From: JALORV01 sp963791235
GTDB taxonomy: Bacteria; Pseudomonadota; Gammaproteobacteria; Burkholderiales; Burkholderiaceae_F
Assembly (NCBI GenBank): GCA_963791235.1
Contig: CAWBRW010000029.1
Location: forward strand, 1-64,000
DNA length: 64,000 bases
Reading direction: 5' to 3'
Shown here: positions 18,803 through 27,360 of the stretch, piece by piece
How positions within the stretch are numbered: the stretch's first letter is position 1
Layout: each line of letters starts with the position of its first letter
Made by a program: the position numbers and the translations under genes
The notes under the pieces: model-generated
Seen by the model: the letters and a program-made list of their open reading frames with translations, nothing else
Database searches by the model: none
Told to the model about the DNA's origin: nothing

Positions 18803-19126
18803 TCAGCCCAGGCCGCGAAAGCGGAAGCCGCCGCCGAGCATCGGGCCCCAGATATTGCACGGACCGCAAGTGCACTCGAAATCGCAAGGCTTGGGAATCG
18901 GGATGACTTTGCCGCCAGTGACAACGTTGCAGCGCAAGATGCAAGGGCTGGTCTCGTTGATGCCGCACGTGCCATCCTCCCAGAAAGCGTTCTGCACTTT
19001 GTGGTACGCGGCGAGGTCGGCAGCGGCCAGCTCAGTGACCTTGAGTCGGCGGCCTACGGTCGCAGCCTTGCCCTCGAGACGTTCGAGGCGCGCCAAGACT
19101 TCTTTGAGTTCCTTCGGTTCTGCCAT
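18803..19126 (-). CDS. Candidate TOMM precursor peptide, Cys-rich core
   Basis: This intact 107-residue peptide starts at ATG 19126 with a strong GAAGGAG site seven bases upstream. Residues 1-48 are a charged, probably coiled-coil leader (ELKEVLARLERLEGK, later LKVTELAAADLAAYHKVQNA). Residues 49-107 are a core with seven cysteines (54, 62, 66, 81, 85, 87, 90), several Ser/Thr and many Gly/Pro: DGTCGINETSPCILRC, then KPCDFECTCGPCNIWG, then a Gly/Phe/Arg tail. It lies directly upstream of the leader-binding/YcaO gene in the same direction, the usual place for the modified substrate. The core resembles no TOMM product class I can name. The product and its activity are unknown. Confidence 0.75.
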   Translation of the reverse strand: MAEPKELKEVLARLERLEGKAATVGRRLKVTELAAADLAAYHKVQNAFWEDGTCGINETSPCILRCNVVTGGKVIPIPKPCDFECTCGPCNIWGPMLGGGFRFRGLG

Positions 19127-19590
19127 TTCCGGCTCCTTCCCAAGAACCAACGTCAACAGCGAGCCCGATCGGGGCGAGTAGCCATCCCTCAGGCAGTGAA
19201 GGTACGACTGCTGCGCGCCGCCGTCAATGTGGTTCAGATAGCGCATATATATGGTTTGGCGGGCGGGCCCTTTGGACCGTCAGGGTTCGAATTCAGCCGA
19301 TGTGCTCAGTTTCCACTTTGCGGTGATCGAGTGGACGTACCGCGCTTTGGCTCGTCGAGGCTCTGCAGCGGTTGAACTCTGTTGGTCAGCGTGATGTGCG
19401 CTCTTGGGCGAACTGCCAAGACCGCTTTCGGCGGACGCCGCCGACCGCTAAACGTCGCGATCAGCGTTGCGCCCAACTTTGACGCCTTACATGCCGAAAC
19501 CGAGGTCGACCGCTCGCCCGGAACAAGGCAACGGCTTTTGCCTGTTCCGGTGAGGTTTCGCAATCACACTGGCTGCTGACGGACCAGCCT
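19127..19590. other. Upstream region of the RiPP operon
   Basis: These 464 bases separate the precursor start from the stop of the PKD lipoprotein gene, both read leftward. No open frame looks like protein. The stretch should hold the promoter of the RiPP operon, and AT-rich sequence near 19240-19255 (CATATATATGG) is a candidate. The right copy of the flanking repeat is at 19461-19491. Confidence 0.4.
19461..19491 (+). repeat. Direct repeat flanking the TOMM cluster, right copy
   Basis: TCAGCGTTGC followed by GCCCAACTTTGACGCCTTACA matches the copy at 15391-15420 in the same orientation. The two copies are about 4.07 kb apart and enclose the precursor, YcaO and SagB genes. The flanking sequence on both sides is unrelated, so this is a discrete ~30-base element. 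Confidence 0.6.
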
Positions 19591-21180
19591 TCACGGCGCG
19601 GCCACGACGACCTGCGCCATGATCCCGTAGCCTTGCATCTGAGGCGTCCCGTTCCAGCGAAGGACGCCGGGCTCGACGTCGCTGCCGACTGAAGGAGCGA
19701 CCGTCGGTGAGGCGTAGACGCCCACATTGAGAGAGTCGTAGGGACCCGTCACACCGATCGGCACGGGACCATGCGTTCTGGTGTTGTACGACACGTCATA
19801 GGCAAGCACGTCGTCCGGCAGCGTCACGTTCAGCGCACGAAGATCGAACGTGATCGGGGAAGCAAAGCCGTTGTAGCAGGTGCCGTTCGCAGCTTTCCAT
19901 TTGCCGGCATCCATACCTACGCATGTCGGATCAGCGGAGGGTCGGTACGGAATGCTGAAGGTCTGAGTCCGCGTCGCAAGCAAGGTGCCGCTGCTGTTGT
20001 AGACCGTGATGGTGATGGGATGGCTGAACGTGGCGTTCGGGGCCGAGGCGCACGTGCCCAGGTTCCACGCGCCGGTCTGGCAGGCCCAGCTGCTCATCGC
20101 GATAGTGATGCTGTGAAGCGTCCGCGGCGAACCAGCCTGCAGGGCAATGCGATCGCCCAGGCTGGTAAGGGATACCGCCTCGAAGCCGTAGCTGGGCATG
20201 TTGGGCGGAAGTGGCGCAATCGCCTCAAATCCAACGACCGTTTGTGCCGTAATGGCCACCGTGGTGGGCGCGCTGTCCACTTTGCCGTCGTTCACTATCA
20301 GGGTCGCCACGTAGGTGCCCGCGGCGTCCGCGGTGAATGTCGGGCTGGAGGTGGTGGCGCCGCTCAGGGACGCCGCACTGCCCATCGGCTTGCTGCTCAA
20401 TGCCCACGAATAGGTGAGCGCGTCACCGTTGGCATCCGAGCTGCCGCTGCCGTTCAGCGTGACATTCGAGCCGGCAACCACCGACTGTGCACTACCGGCA
20501 TTGGCGATGGGTGCAGCGTTGGCCACCGCAGCCGTGAGAGTCACGGTTGAGGACGCGCTGTCGAGCTGGCCATCGTTGACTGTTAGCGCGGCGATGTACG
20601 TACCGGCGACGTCGGCGGTAAAGGTTGGTTTGGCTAGAGTGGCGCCGGTCAGGGCCGCCGCACTACCGGCGGGCTTGCTGCTGAGTGTCCACGCGTATGT
20701 CAGCGGATCGTTGTTCGCATCGGAACTCGCGCTGCCATCCAAGGTGACTGTCGTCCCCGTCAGCACGTTCTGTGCGCTGCCGGCATTTGCGATCGGTGCC
20801 GCATTTGCCATTGCTGCGGTCACCGTGACGTTGGCGGCACTGCTGTTCAGTGCACCATCATTGACGACCAGGCTCGCGACGTACGAACCCGGCAGATCCG
20901 CAGTGAATGTGGGTTTGGCAGAACTCGGGTCGCTCAGAGTGGCACTGCTGCCTGCCGGCTTGCCGGTCAGCGTCCATGCGAAACCGATGAGATCGCTGTT
21001 CGGGTCGATGCTGCGGCTGCCGTCCAGTGTGATCACCGTCGAACCCGCTATCACGCTTTGGCTGGGTCCGGCATTGGCAACAGGCGCCAAATTGGCCGTA
21101 TCTGAACTTACCCCGCATGCCGATAGCGCCCCCGAAGCGACAAGGGCCGCAATTGCTGCTTTCTTCATTCTCACGTTCAT
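19591..21180 (-). CDS. PKD-repeat surface lipoprotein
   Basis: The start at 21180 gives a lipoprotein signal (AIAALVASGALSACG, lipobox LSAC). Three PKD/Ig-like repeats of about 95 residues follow, each opening PVANAG or PIANAG, with VTLDGS or VTLNGS, TYAWTL-type strands, KPTFTAD and VNDG. A C-terminal domain of about 200 residues carries four cysteines (SWACQTGAWNLGTCASAP, CVGMDAGKWKAANGTCYNG). PKD repeats act as spacers or adhesive modules, and the lipid anchor places it on the outer membrane. The second and third repeats are nearly identical in sequence, which suggests recent duplication. The C-terminal domain is unrecognised. The gene is read toward the RiPP cluster but separated by 464 bases. 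Confidence 0.8.
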   Translation of the reverse strand: MNVRMKKAAIAALVASGALSACGVSSDTANLAPVANAGPSQSVIAGSTVITLDGSRSIDPNSDLIGFAWTLTGKPAGSSATLSDPSSAKPTFTADLPGSYVASLVVNDGALNSSAANVTVTAAMANAAPIANAGSAQNVLTGTTVTLDGSASSDANNDPLTYAWTLSSKPAGSAAALTGATLAKPTFTADVAGTYIAALTVNDGQLDSASSTVTLTAAVANAAPIANAGSAQSVVAGSNVTLNGSGSSDANGDALTYSWALSSKPMGSAASLSGATTSSPTFTADAAGTYVATLIVNDGKVDSAPTTVAITAQTVVGFEAIAPLPPNMPSYGFEAVSLTSLGDRIALQAGSPRTLHSITIAMSSWACQTGAWNLGTCASAPNATFSHPITITVYNSSGTLLATRTQTFSIPYRPSADPTCVGMDAGKWKAANGTCYNGFASPITFDLRALNVTLPDDVLAYDVSYNTRTHGPVPIGVTGPYDSLNVGVYASPTVAPSVGSDVEPGVLRWNGTPQMQGYGIMAQVVVAAP

Positions 21181-21678
21181 CCTTTCCCTGGGGCCGATCG
21201 CCCAAGCACTGCACGATCGGATACAAGCCACGCCCGTCTAGCTGCCCGGGCCGGCGGATTGTTAGATGGGAAGGTGGCCTTCATCGCTCGCAATAACGAG
21301 GTGTAAGCAAGCCAAATCGAACAAGCAGCTTGTCCGGTGAAGGCGCTTTGATTGCGTCAAGCAGGGTGGCCAACTGCCCCGGTCGGCCGGCCGCAACGAG
21401 CCCTATCGCGAGAGCGACTGTCGCGACCGCGCCTGGCCTCTTATTCCTGCCGGACGGCCGAGTTCGGCCATAGCCAGTTGGATGTGGCGGATCATCCGTT
21501 CGACCCGATAGCGGACGCTGGGCGGCGACGCTAAGCTGGCTGGGCGCGGCATCGCCACCGGTCGGACGCGCGAGCGGTTAGCTCCCGCGCTGGCAGCTTG
21601 CTGGCCGCGCACCAGCAGTTGCCGGCAACAGCCAGACAATCGAGAGTCGCCCGATAGCGGACAGCAACCCCGCGCGCC
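21181..21678. other. Non-coding stretch with a 13-base direct repeat
   Basis: The region lies between divergent genes (lipoprotein leftward, TIR protein rightward) and so should hold two promoters. No coding frame is convincing. CCCGATAGCGGAC occurs at 21504-21516 and 21650-21662 in direct orientation, the second copy ending 16 bases before the TIR start. Confidence 0.4.
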
Positions 21679-22185
21679 ATGAACATCTTCGTCTCGTATA
21701 GCCCAGCGGATAATGAGTTGGTATCGGCGATCGTTTCGCTGTTGTGTGCAAGCAATAGCGCGCTCGCCTACTGCGATGCGGACTCGATACGCAGAAGTGG
21801 CAGATGGCGCGAAGAACTGGAAGCCGCAATTTTGGAAGCCAATGTGGTTCTGGTGTTCTGGTGCCACCACTCGAACACGTCGTATGAAGTGCGGAAGGAG
21901 TTCGCGCTTGCTCTCGAACAAGGCAAGGACGTCCTGCCTTTGCTGTTGGATGGAACTCCGCTGCCTAGCAAACTTGCCGGCCGTCGCACCATCGACTTTC
22001 GTGCCCGCGTCGGAGTGATACACGAGGGATCGTCGGAGCAGGAAGAGCAAGGCGACCTGGCAGAGCGAGTGGAAGCCGACCGCCTGATAGCAAGTGATAT
22101 TTCAAGACAGTACGAGGAGCTGCTGGTAATGGGCCTCGCGAGGGAAATCGAAACAGAGTTGGCCTCCAGGCTGGGACCCAGCTGA
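21679..22185 (+). CDS. Stand-alone TIR-domain protein
   Basis: This 168-residue protein is almost entirely a TIR domain: MNIFVSYSPADNELVSAI (first strand and helix), YCDADSIRRSGRWREELEAA (BB-loop region), VVLVFWCHHSNTSYEVRKEF (fourth strand and the Ser-x-Tyr...Glu helix, candidate NADase Glu74), then DVLPLLLDGTPLPSKLAGRR. A charged helical tail of about 45 residues follows. Bacterial TIR proteins commonly degrade NAD+ or make cyclic ADP-ribose in phage defence, usually with a sensor partner. None is adjacent. ATG 21679 lacks a clear ribosome site. Activity cannot be judged from sequence alone. Confidence 0.8.
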   Translation: MNIFVSYSPADNELVSAIVSLLCASNSALAYCDADSIRRSGRWREELEAAILEANVVLVFWCHHSNTSYEVRKEFALALEQGKDVLPLLLDGTPLPSKLAGRRTIDFRARVGVIHEGSSEQEEQGDLAERVEADRLIASDISRQYEELLVMGLAREIETELASRLGPS

Positions 22186-22289
22186 GGTTCTTGGGTCGGA
22201 ACGCTGGCCGTCCCGAGTTCCAGCCGGGCGGCCTTAGCCGGTCAGCCGGCCTGGATCAGCCGGGTGCGGTCATTCGTGGCACAGATTCT

Positions 22290-22817
22290 CTAGTAGCCCA
22301 TCCGCATGGACGTGTCGTCTTCGTCTTCAATGTCGACCTTGGCTGACGGTGGCAACTTCGCGATGATCTCTTCGATCATCCGGACGTGCTCGGCCTCTTC
22401 GTCCCGCAACTCTTCGAACAGCGCCTTGACCTCCGGCTGTTTCACGCTGCGCAGCGCCCTGTCGTAGAACGCGAAGGCCTTCCTTTCGGAGTGCAATGCC
22501 ACCTGGTACGCCTTGAACTCGGACATGTTCCGGCTGGGCGCGCCGACATCGGGGGCCTCCACATCGAAGATGTCGTCAAGCTTGACTCTTGCGGGCTCAT
22601 CGCCAAACAGTGCGCGCCGCCGCTCGGCGAGTTCATCACCGTGCTTCTTCTCGTTCTCGGCCATCGACTGGAACACCGACCCGGCATCGTTGGAAAAGCT
22701 GCGACCGATTTGTCTGGAGAACAAGGTGTAGCGCTCGAACGCCTCGACCTCGATCAGATGGGCCATGTCGAGAGTGTCCATCAATGTCAGTTGGGAAAAA
22801 TCGACTTTCGCTGCCAT
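22290..22817 (-). CDS. Ferritin-like diiron protein (rubrerythrin type)
   Basis: This 175-residue four-helix protein carries the diiron ligand pattern: LIEVEAFERY, SMAENEKKHGDELAE (ExxH), HSERKAFAFYDRA and ELRDEEAEHVRMIEE (ExxH). It has no rubredoxin Cys cluster, so it is an erythrin-like ferritin-family protein, probably cytosolic, in iron handling or peroxide reduction. A 30-residue linker (LFGDEPARVKLDDIFDVEAP) separates the two helix pairs, and the tail is acidic. GCGGAGGA is a strong ribosome site. It is a single gene, with none overlapping it. Confidence 0.85.
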   Translation of the reverse strand: MAAKVDFSQLTLMDTLDMAHLIEVEAFERYTLFSRQIGRSFSNDAGSVFQSMAENEKKHGDELAERRRALFGDEPARVKLDDIFDVEAPDVGAPSRNMSEFKAYQVALHSERKAFAFYDRALRSVKQPEVKALFEELRDEEAEHVRMIEEIIAKLPPSAKVDIEDEDDTSMRMGY

Positions 22818-23058
22818 AAGTCCTCCGCCTTGAGTGCAACGCGCCCCGTCAGCTGAGCGTGAGCCTGCTCAATGAATAGAAAATTCAAACCTCCGTTCAT
22901 GCCAAACAAGACGGTATCACTGCGCTGATTGCCCCGCCGCAGCAACCGACGCCCCGCGTGGTTTGGCGCCGGTTCTGCTCCTGATCGTTCATGGCGCCTG
23001 CACGCTCCGGGTTCCGGATAGGTATAAAGGCCAATTAACTGTGAAAGGGTAGCGAGTC

Positions 23059-23388
23059 ATGGCGATTCCACACGCGCAATCAGGTCAGGTGATAAATGTG
23101 CGGCCGCTCGGTCCCGCGTTGACGGACGAACGGACCATTGCGCTGTTCAAGACTGACGACCTCGAGGTCATGCGGCTGGTCCTCACGGCGGGCAAGTCGC
23201 TACCGCCACACAAGGTGGCTGGCGAGATAACGATCCAGTGCATCGAGGGCAGGATCGATGTCACTTTGGACGGCGAAAGCAGGGTTCTGGACGCCGGCCA
23301 GTTGATCTACCTGGCGCGCGATGTGGTGCACGGGGTGGTCGCGATCGAAGACGCATCGGTTCTGGTGACGATCGCCCTGCTCAGGTAG
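23059..23388 (+). CDS. Small cupin-domain protein
   Basis: This 109-residue single-domain cupin has LPPHKVAGEITIQCIEGRID as cupin motif 1 (only one His of the usual HxH pair, with a later Glu) and LDAGQLIYLARDVVHGV as motif 2. Such proteins bind a metal or small ligand and act as small enzymes or sensors. With a partial metal site the function cannot be stated. It has no signal peptide, and the neighbours give no clue. Confidence 0.75.
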   Translation: MAIPHAQSGQVINVRPLGPALTDERTIALFKTDDLEVMRLVLTAGKSLPPHKVAGEITIQCIEGRIDVTLDGESRVLDAGQLIYLARDVVHGVVAIEDASVLVTIALLR

Positions 23389-23547
23389 CTCCGCGTGATC
23401 CACGCCGATCCACGGCCCGCGTTTTGTGTGGTGCTGCCGGCCCGCAATGAATTACTTACCTCCGCAGGCGGCGCATCATGGACGGAAGTTCCAGCGCTTC
23501 GACTGGGGTGCGAAACACGTTAGGCACATGCCTATGGGGAAGCGATC

Positions 23548-24054
23548 ATGACGTCCGCAGAAACCGACTTCCTGCTCTGTCTTGCGGCTCTCTCGTTGTC
23601 ATTCGCCGGCTTTTCTGCGGTGGTGGTGACCCTTCGAGGTGCGCTGGGAGGCGAGATCTCCGATCGGCACCTCCGCCTCGTGCGTCTCTATATTGAAGGT
23701 GGATTGCTAGTGACCGCTTTGGCATTGGTTCCTGCACTCCTGAATCTCCTTCCCATTTCCGACTCGCTCATCTGGCCTGTGTCCAGTGCAGCCGCTGCGT
23801 CGATCTTGACCGTCTTGCTCCTGAGCCAGTTTCGCCGCCGCCGCGCAGTCGAGGGCGGCCGCTTTCCGCCATGGGTCGTCATCATTTACGCGATTTCGCT
23901 CGTCGCCGTCGTCGGTCTCTGGCTCAATGCTGCGGGGATTCCGTTTCCGCCGAGCGTGGGCCCTTACGCTGTTGCATTGACGTGGGCACTTTGCGTTTTT
24001 GGTTTCATCTTTGTGCGGACTATCGACATCTTTCTGAGCCGCGCTCAAACCTGA
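23548..24054 (+). CDS. Four-helix integral membrane protein, unknown
   Basis: This 168-residue protein has four predicted membrane helices (FLLCLAALSLSFAGFSAVVV, GGLLVTALALVPALLNLL, VSSAAAASILTVLLLSQF, WVVIIYAISLVAVVGLWL) and possibly a fifth near the end (AVALTWALCVFGFIF). Charged loops include RRRRAVEGG. The start has a GGGGAAG site. I recognise no family. Its length and shape resemble uncharacterised small inner-membrane proteins. Confidence 0.7.
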   Translation: MTSAETDFLLCLAALSLSFAGFSAVVVTLRGALGGEISDRHLRLVRLYIEGGLLVTALALVPALLNLLPISDSLIWPVSSAAAASILTVLLLSQFRRRRAVEGGRFPPWVVIIYAISLVAVVGLWLNAAGIPFPPSVGPYAVALTWALCVFGFIFVRTIDIFLSRAQT

Positions 24055-24271
24055 AGCGGTCATGGGCGATCGCGGTTGTCTGCAGGGCTCCCGATTGTTT
24101 CGGACAGCCAGGACTGCCGTGGCGGGTGCAACTATGATGCTGCGCCTGCATCGTTTCGCTGCTGCACCCTGGGGCACGGCCTCGTTTGATGCACGACAGG
24201 AAGACGATGCGCATCTGAGTCAAATCCACGGAAAGGCCGATCATGGCAATCACAGCAAACCGAGTAACAGA

Positions 24272-25150
24272 ATGAACTTCATCAAATCCAGACTTCTTGC
24301 TGCCGGTGCGGCATCAGTTCTCGCCCTTGGCGCTTGCAACCCATCAAAGGACGCAAAGCCTGACCAGGCTTCTGCGGGTCCGGTTGTCGCAACGGTGAAC
24401 GGCATGGCCATCAACCAGCGAACGGTCGACATGATCGCCAAGCAGGCCGGTCATTCAGGACGGCCGGACACGCCCGAGTCCAGAGCAGCCATCATTGAGC
24501 AGCTGGCGCTGCAGATGGTGATCGCGGAGGAGGCGGTAAAGAAGGGACTGGACAAGTCGCCCGAGGTTGCGGATCAAATCGACACAATCAAGAAATCGGT
24601 ACTGGCCAACGCCTATGTGCAGGACTTCATCAAGAACAATCCGGTCAGCGACGACGCGCTGAAGGCCGAATACGACCGCATCAAGGCGTCCGTCGGCGGA
24701 ACCGAATACAAGGCGCGCCACATCCTGGTAGAGAAGGAGTCGGAAGCCAAGGACGTCATCGCCCGGCTCAAGAAGGATCCGAAAGCCTTCACGAAACTGG
24801 CGATGGAACGATCCAAGGACCCGGGCTCCAAGGCCCAGGGGGGTGAACTCGGATGGTTCGACGCGAAAAGGATGGTGCCGGAGTTCGGCGCTGCCGTGAG
24901 CAAGCTCGAGAAGGGCAAGTTCACCGAGACTCCGGTCAAGACCCAGTTCGGCTATCACGTCATCCTGCTGGAAGACTCCCGGGCGATCGAGCCTCCACCG
25001 CTGGAACAGGTCAAACCGCAGCTCACTCAGCAACTCCAGCAGCAGAACTGGAAGACAAAGATGGAGGCGCTGAAGGCCGCGGCGAAGATCGAGATGGTTG
25101 GCGCGCCCGCCCCGGCTCCGTCGGCACCGGCTTCGGCTGCACCAAAGTGA
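24272..25150 (+). CDS. PpiC-type peptidyl-prolyl isomerase lipoprotein
   Basis: This 292-residue protein carries a lipoprotein signal (SVLALGACNPS). A SurA-like N-terminal helical region is followed by the parvulin domain: ARHILVEKESEAKDVIARLK, LAMERSKDPGSKAQGGELGW and ETPVKTQFGYHVILLEDSRA. The tail is Pro/Ala-rich. It should act as an isomerase/chaperone for outer-membrane proteins in the periplasm. ATG 24272 fits the signal peptide; the open frame extends upstream to 24062 without signal character. It converges on kup, 58 bases away. Confidence 0.88.
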   Translation: MNFIKSRLLAAGAASVLALGACNPSKDAKPDQASAGPVVATVNGMAINQRTVDMIAKQAGHSGRPDTPESRAAIIEQLALQMVIAEEAVKKGLDKSPEVADQIDTIKKSVLANAYVQDFIKNNPVSDDALKAEYDRIKASVGGTEYKARHILVEKESEAKDVIARLKKDPKAFTKLAMERSKDPGSKAQGGELGWFDAKRMVPEFGAAVSKLEKGKFTETPVKTQFGYHVILLEDSRAIEPPPLEQVKPQLTQQLQQQNWKTKMEALKAAAKIEMVGAPAPAPSAPASAAPK

Positions 25151-25208
25151 ACTTGGATCGTCTCTTGACCTGGGGAAAGAAGGCGGGCTCGGCGCGGCGG
25201 CGCCGCGG

Positions 25209-27095
25209 CTAGATGACGATCTGCGTGCCGATCTCGATCACGCGATTGGGCGGAATGCGGAAGAAATCCGACGCCGGCTGGGCGGTGCGCATCATCCAGC
25301 TGAACAGGCGTTCGCGCCAATCGGCCATGCCGCCGCGCCTGCCGGTGAGCACCGTTTCACGGGAGAGAAAGAAAGACGCTTCATTCGGCTCGATCGTGAA
25401 ATCGAATCGGCTCGCCAGCGTGCGCGCGATGTCGGCGATGTCGTAGGAATCCTTGAAGCCCAGATACACCTTGACGTAGTAGCAGCCCAGGCCGAGATCA
25501 CGGATTTCCGCTGAATCCTCGGGCTCCACACGCGGAACGTCCTTCGGTACCGCCGTCAGGAACACGACCCGCTCGTGCAGCACGCGGTTGTGCTTGAGGT
25601 TGTGCAGCAGCGCGTGCGGCACTTCATCCACGCCCCCCGACATGAACACCGCAGTCCCTTCCACGCGCTGCGGCGGAAAAGCCGACAGATTCTTGAGGAA
25701 CGGTTCGAGCGCAACTCCGCCGCGTAAGCGCTCCTGCTTGACGAGCACCCGGCCCCGCTTCCAGGTGGAAAAGATGAAGAACAGCAGCCCGCCGAACGCC
25801 AGCGGGAACCAGCCTCCGTGTCCGATCTTCGCCGTGTTCGCCGCCAGGAAGGCAATGTCGAGCGCCAGCAGCGGCAACAGGATCATCGCCAGTTTCCACG
25901 GCCCCCAGTCCCATCGATGGTGTGCCACCACCATCACGCCCAATGTCGTGATGACCATCGTGCTGGCCACGGCGATGCCGTAGGCGGCGGCCAGGTTCGA
26001 CGAACTGCCAAAGCCAAGCACCAGAAGAACCACGGCGACCAGCAGCAGCCAGTTCACGATCGGGACATAGATCTGGCCCACCGCGGTCTCGGACGTGTAG
26101 AGCACTGACATGCGCGGCAGGTACCCCAGCTTGATGGCCTGACTCGTGATGGAGAAGGCACCCGAGATCACCGCTTGCGATGCGATGACCGTGGCTGCCG
26201 TCGCCAACACCACGAGCGGAAGCTGCAGCCATTGCGGCGCCAGCAGGAAGAACGGACTACGAACGGCGTCGGGATCCTGCAGCACGAGACTGCCCTGCCC
26301 GAAATAGTTGAGCAGCAGGCAGGGCATGACCAGCCAGAACCAGGCGACGCGGATCGGGCCACGACCGAAGTGACCCATGTCCGCGTACAGCGCCTCTCCG
26401 CCTGTCAGCGCCAGAAACACAGCGGCCATCACGGCAAAGGTCGTCCCGGGCTGAGCGATGAAGTAGCTCACCGCGTGCAGCGGGTCGATGGCAACGAGCA
26501 CGCTTGGATCGCGGGCTATCTGCAGCACGCCGAGCACGCCCAGCGTGGCAAACCACAGCAGCATGATCGGACCGAACACGCTGCCGACTCGCGCGGTGCC
26601 CGAGCGCTGCACCGCGAACAAGCCGACCAGCACGACGAGAGTCAGCGGAATGACAAAGGCCTTGAACCGTGGCGAGATGACTTCGAGGCCTTCGATCGCC
26701 GACAACACCGAAATCGCTGGCGTGATCGCGCTGTCGCCGTAGAACATCGCCGCGCCGAACAGGCCCAGCATCACCGCCAGGCCGGTCAGTCGCCCCTGCG
26801 CGGGAAACTGTCGCAGCACGACCGCAAGCAGCGCAAGGATGCCGCCTTCGCCACCGTTGCTGGCACGCAGCACGATCGCTACATATTTGAGCGAAATGAC
26901 GAGCGTCACCGCCCAGAAGATCATCGAGAGGACGCCCAGGACATCGCCCTGGCTGACTCCCGCGCCATGCGCACCGCTGACGCTCTCCTTGAACGCGTAC
27001 AGCGGGCTCGTGCCGATGTCGCCGTAGACCACGCCGAGTGCAGCGACGATCAGAGCCGGCGAAAGCGCGTGGGATTTATCGTGGTTGTTCTGCAT
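25209..27095 (-). CDS. kup: Kup low-affinity potassium uptake protein
   Basis: This 628-residue inner-membrane K+/H+ symporter opens with LSPALIVAALGVVYGDIGTS, then PLYAFKES and NGGEGGILALLAV. It has about 12 membrane helices and the C-terminal cytosolic domain (VFMSGGVDEVPHALLHNLKH). Length and conserved GDIGTSPLY motif match Kup/TrkD. The start ATG at 27095 suits the family N-terminus; the open frame continues upstream to 27800 but that part is Arg/Ser-rich and antisense to another gene. A monocistronic unit is likely. Confidence 0.95.
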   Translation of the reverse strand: MQNNHDKSHALSPALIVAALGVVYGDIGTSPLYAFKESVSGAHGAGVSQGDVLGVLSMIFWAVTLVISLKYVAIVLRASNGGEGGILALLAVVLRQFPAQGRLTGLAVMLGLFGAAMFYGDSAITPAISVLSAIEGLEVISPRFKAFVIPLTLVVLVGLFAVQRSGTARVGSVFGPIMLLWFATLGVLGVLQIARDPSVLVAIDPLHAVSYFIAQPGTTFAVMAAVFLALTGGEALYADMGHFGRGPIRVAWFWLVMPCLLLNYFGQGSLVLQDPDAVRSPFFLLAPQWLQLPLVVLATAATVIASQAVISGAFSITSQAIKLGYLPRMSVLYTSETAVGQIYVPIVNWLLLVAVVLLVLGFGSSSNLAAAYGIAVASTMVITTLGVMVVAHHRWDWGPWKLAMILLPLLALDIAFLAANTAKIGHGGWFPLAFGGLLFFIFSTWKRGRVLVKQERLRGGVALEPFLKNLSAFPPQRVEGTAVFMSGGVDEVPHALLHNLKHNRVLHERVVFLTAVPKDVPRVEPEDSAEIRDLGLGCYYVKVYLGFKDSYDIADIARTLASRFDFTIEPNEASFFLSRETVLTGRRGGMADWRERLFSWMMRTAQPASDFFRIPPNRVIEIGTQIVI

Positions 27096-27360
27096 GCGGC
27101 TGGCCGGAGGCGTCGCGCACGATGCGCCGGATTGCTTACGCGAATCTTGCGCCGCACGACAGACCCCGGTCAAAGACGGCCCGTGGAGGCGCTTGGCGGA
27201 ACCGCTCCGGCCGGGTGCGACGCGACCACGGTCCGGCGTTAGCGACGATGCCGCGTGTCGGGCTGGGCCACGGCAAGCGGTGCGTGCCGCTGGCAGCGGT
27301 GATTGACGCTTGGGCATCAATGTTGCCTGCCGGGGCTTGCGAACGCTCGATGGATGTCCG

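Noticed and set aside
19306..19563. 85-residue leftward open frame
   Set aside because: Composition is Arg/Ser/Thr noise with no ribosome site, and it spans the flanking repeat.
26175..27242. 355-residue rightward open frame
   Set aside because: It is antisense to kup and has Asp/His/Gln-rich composition with no fold pattern.
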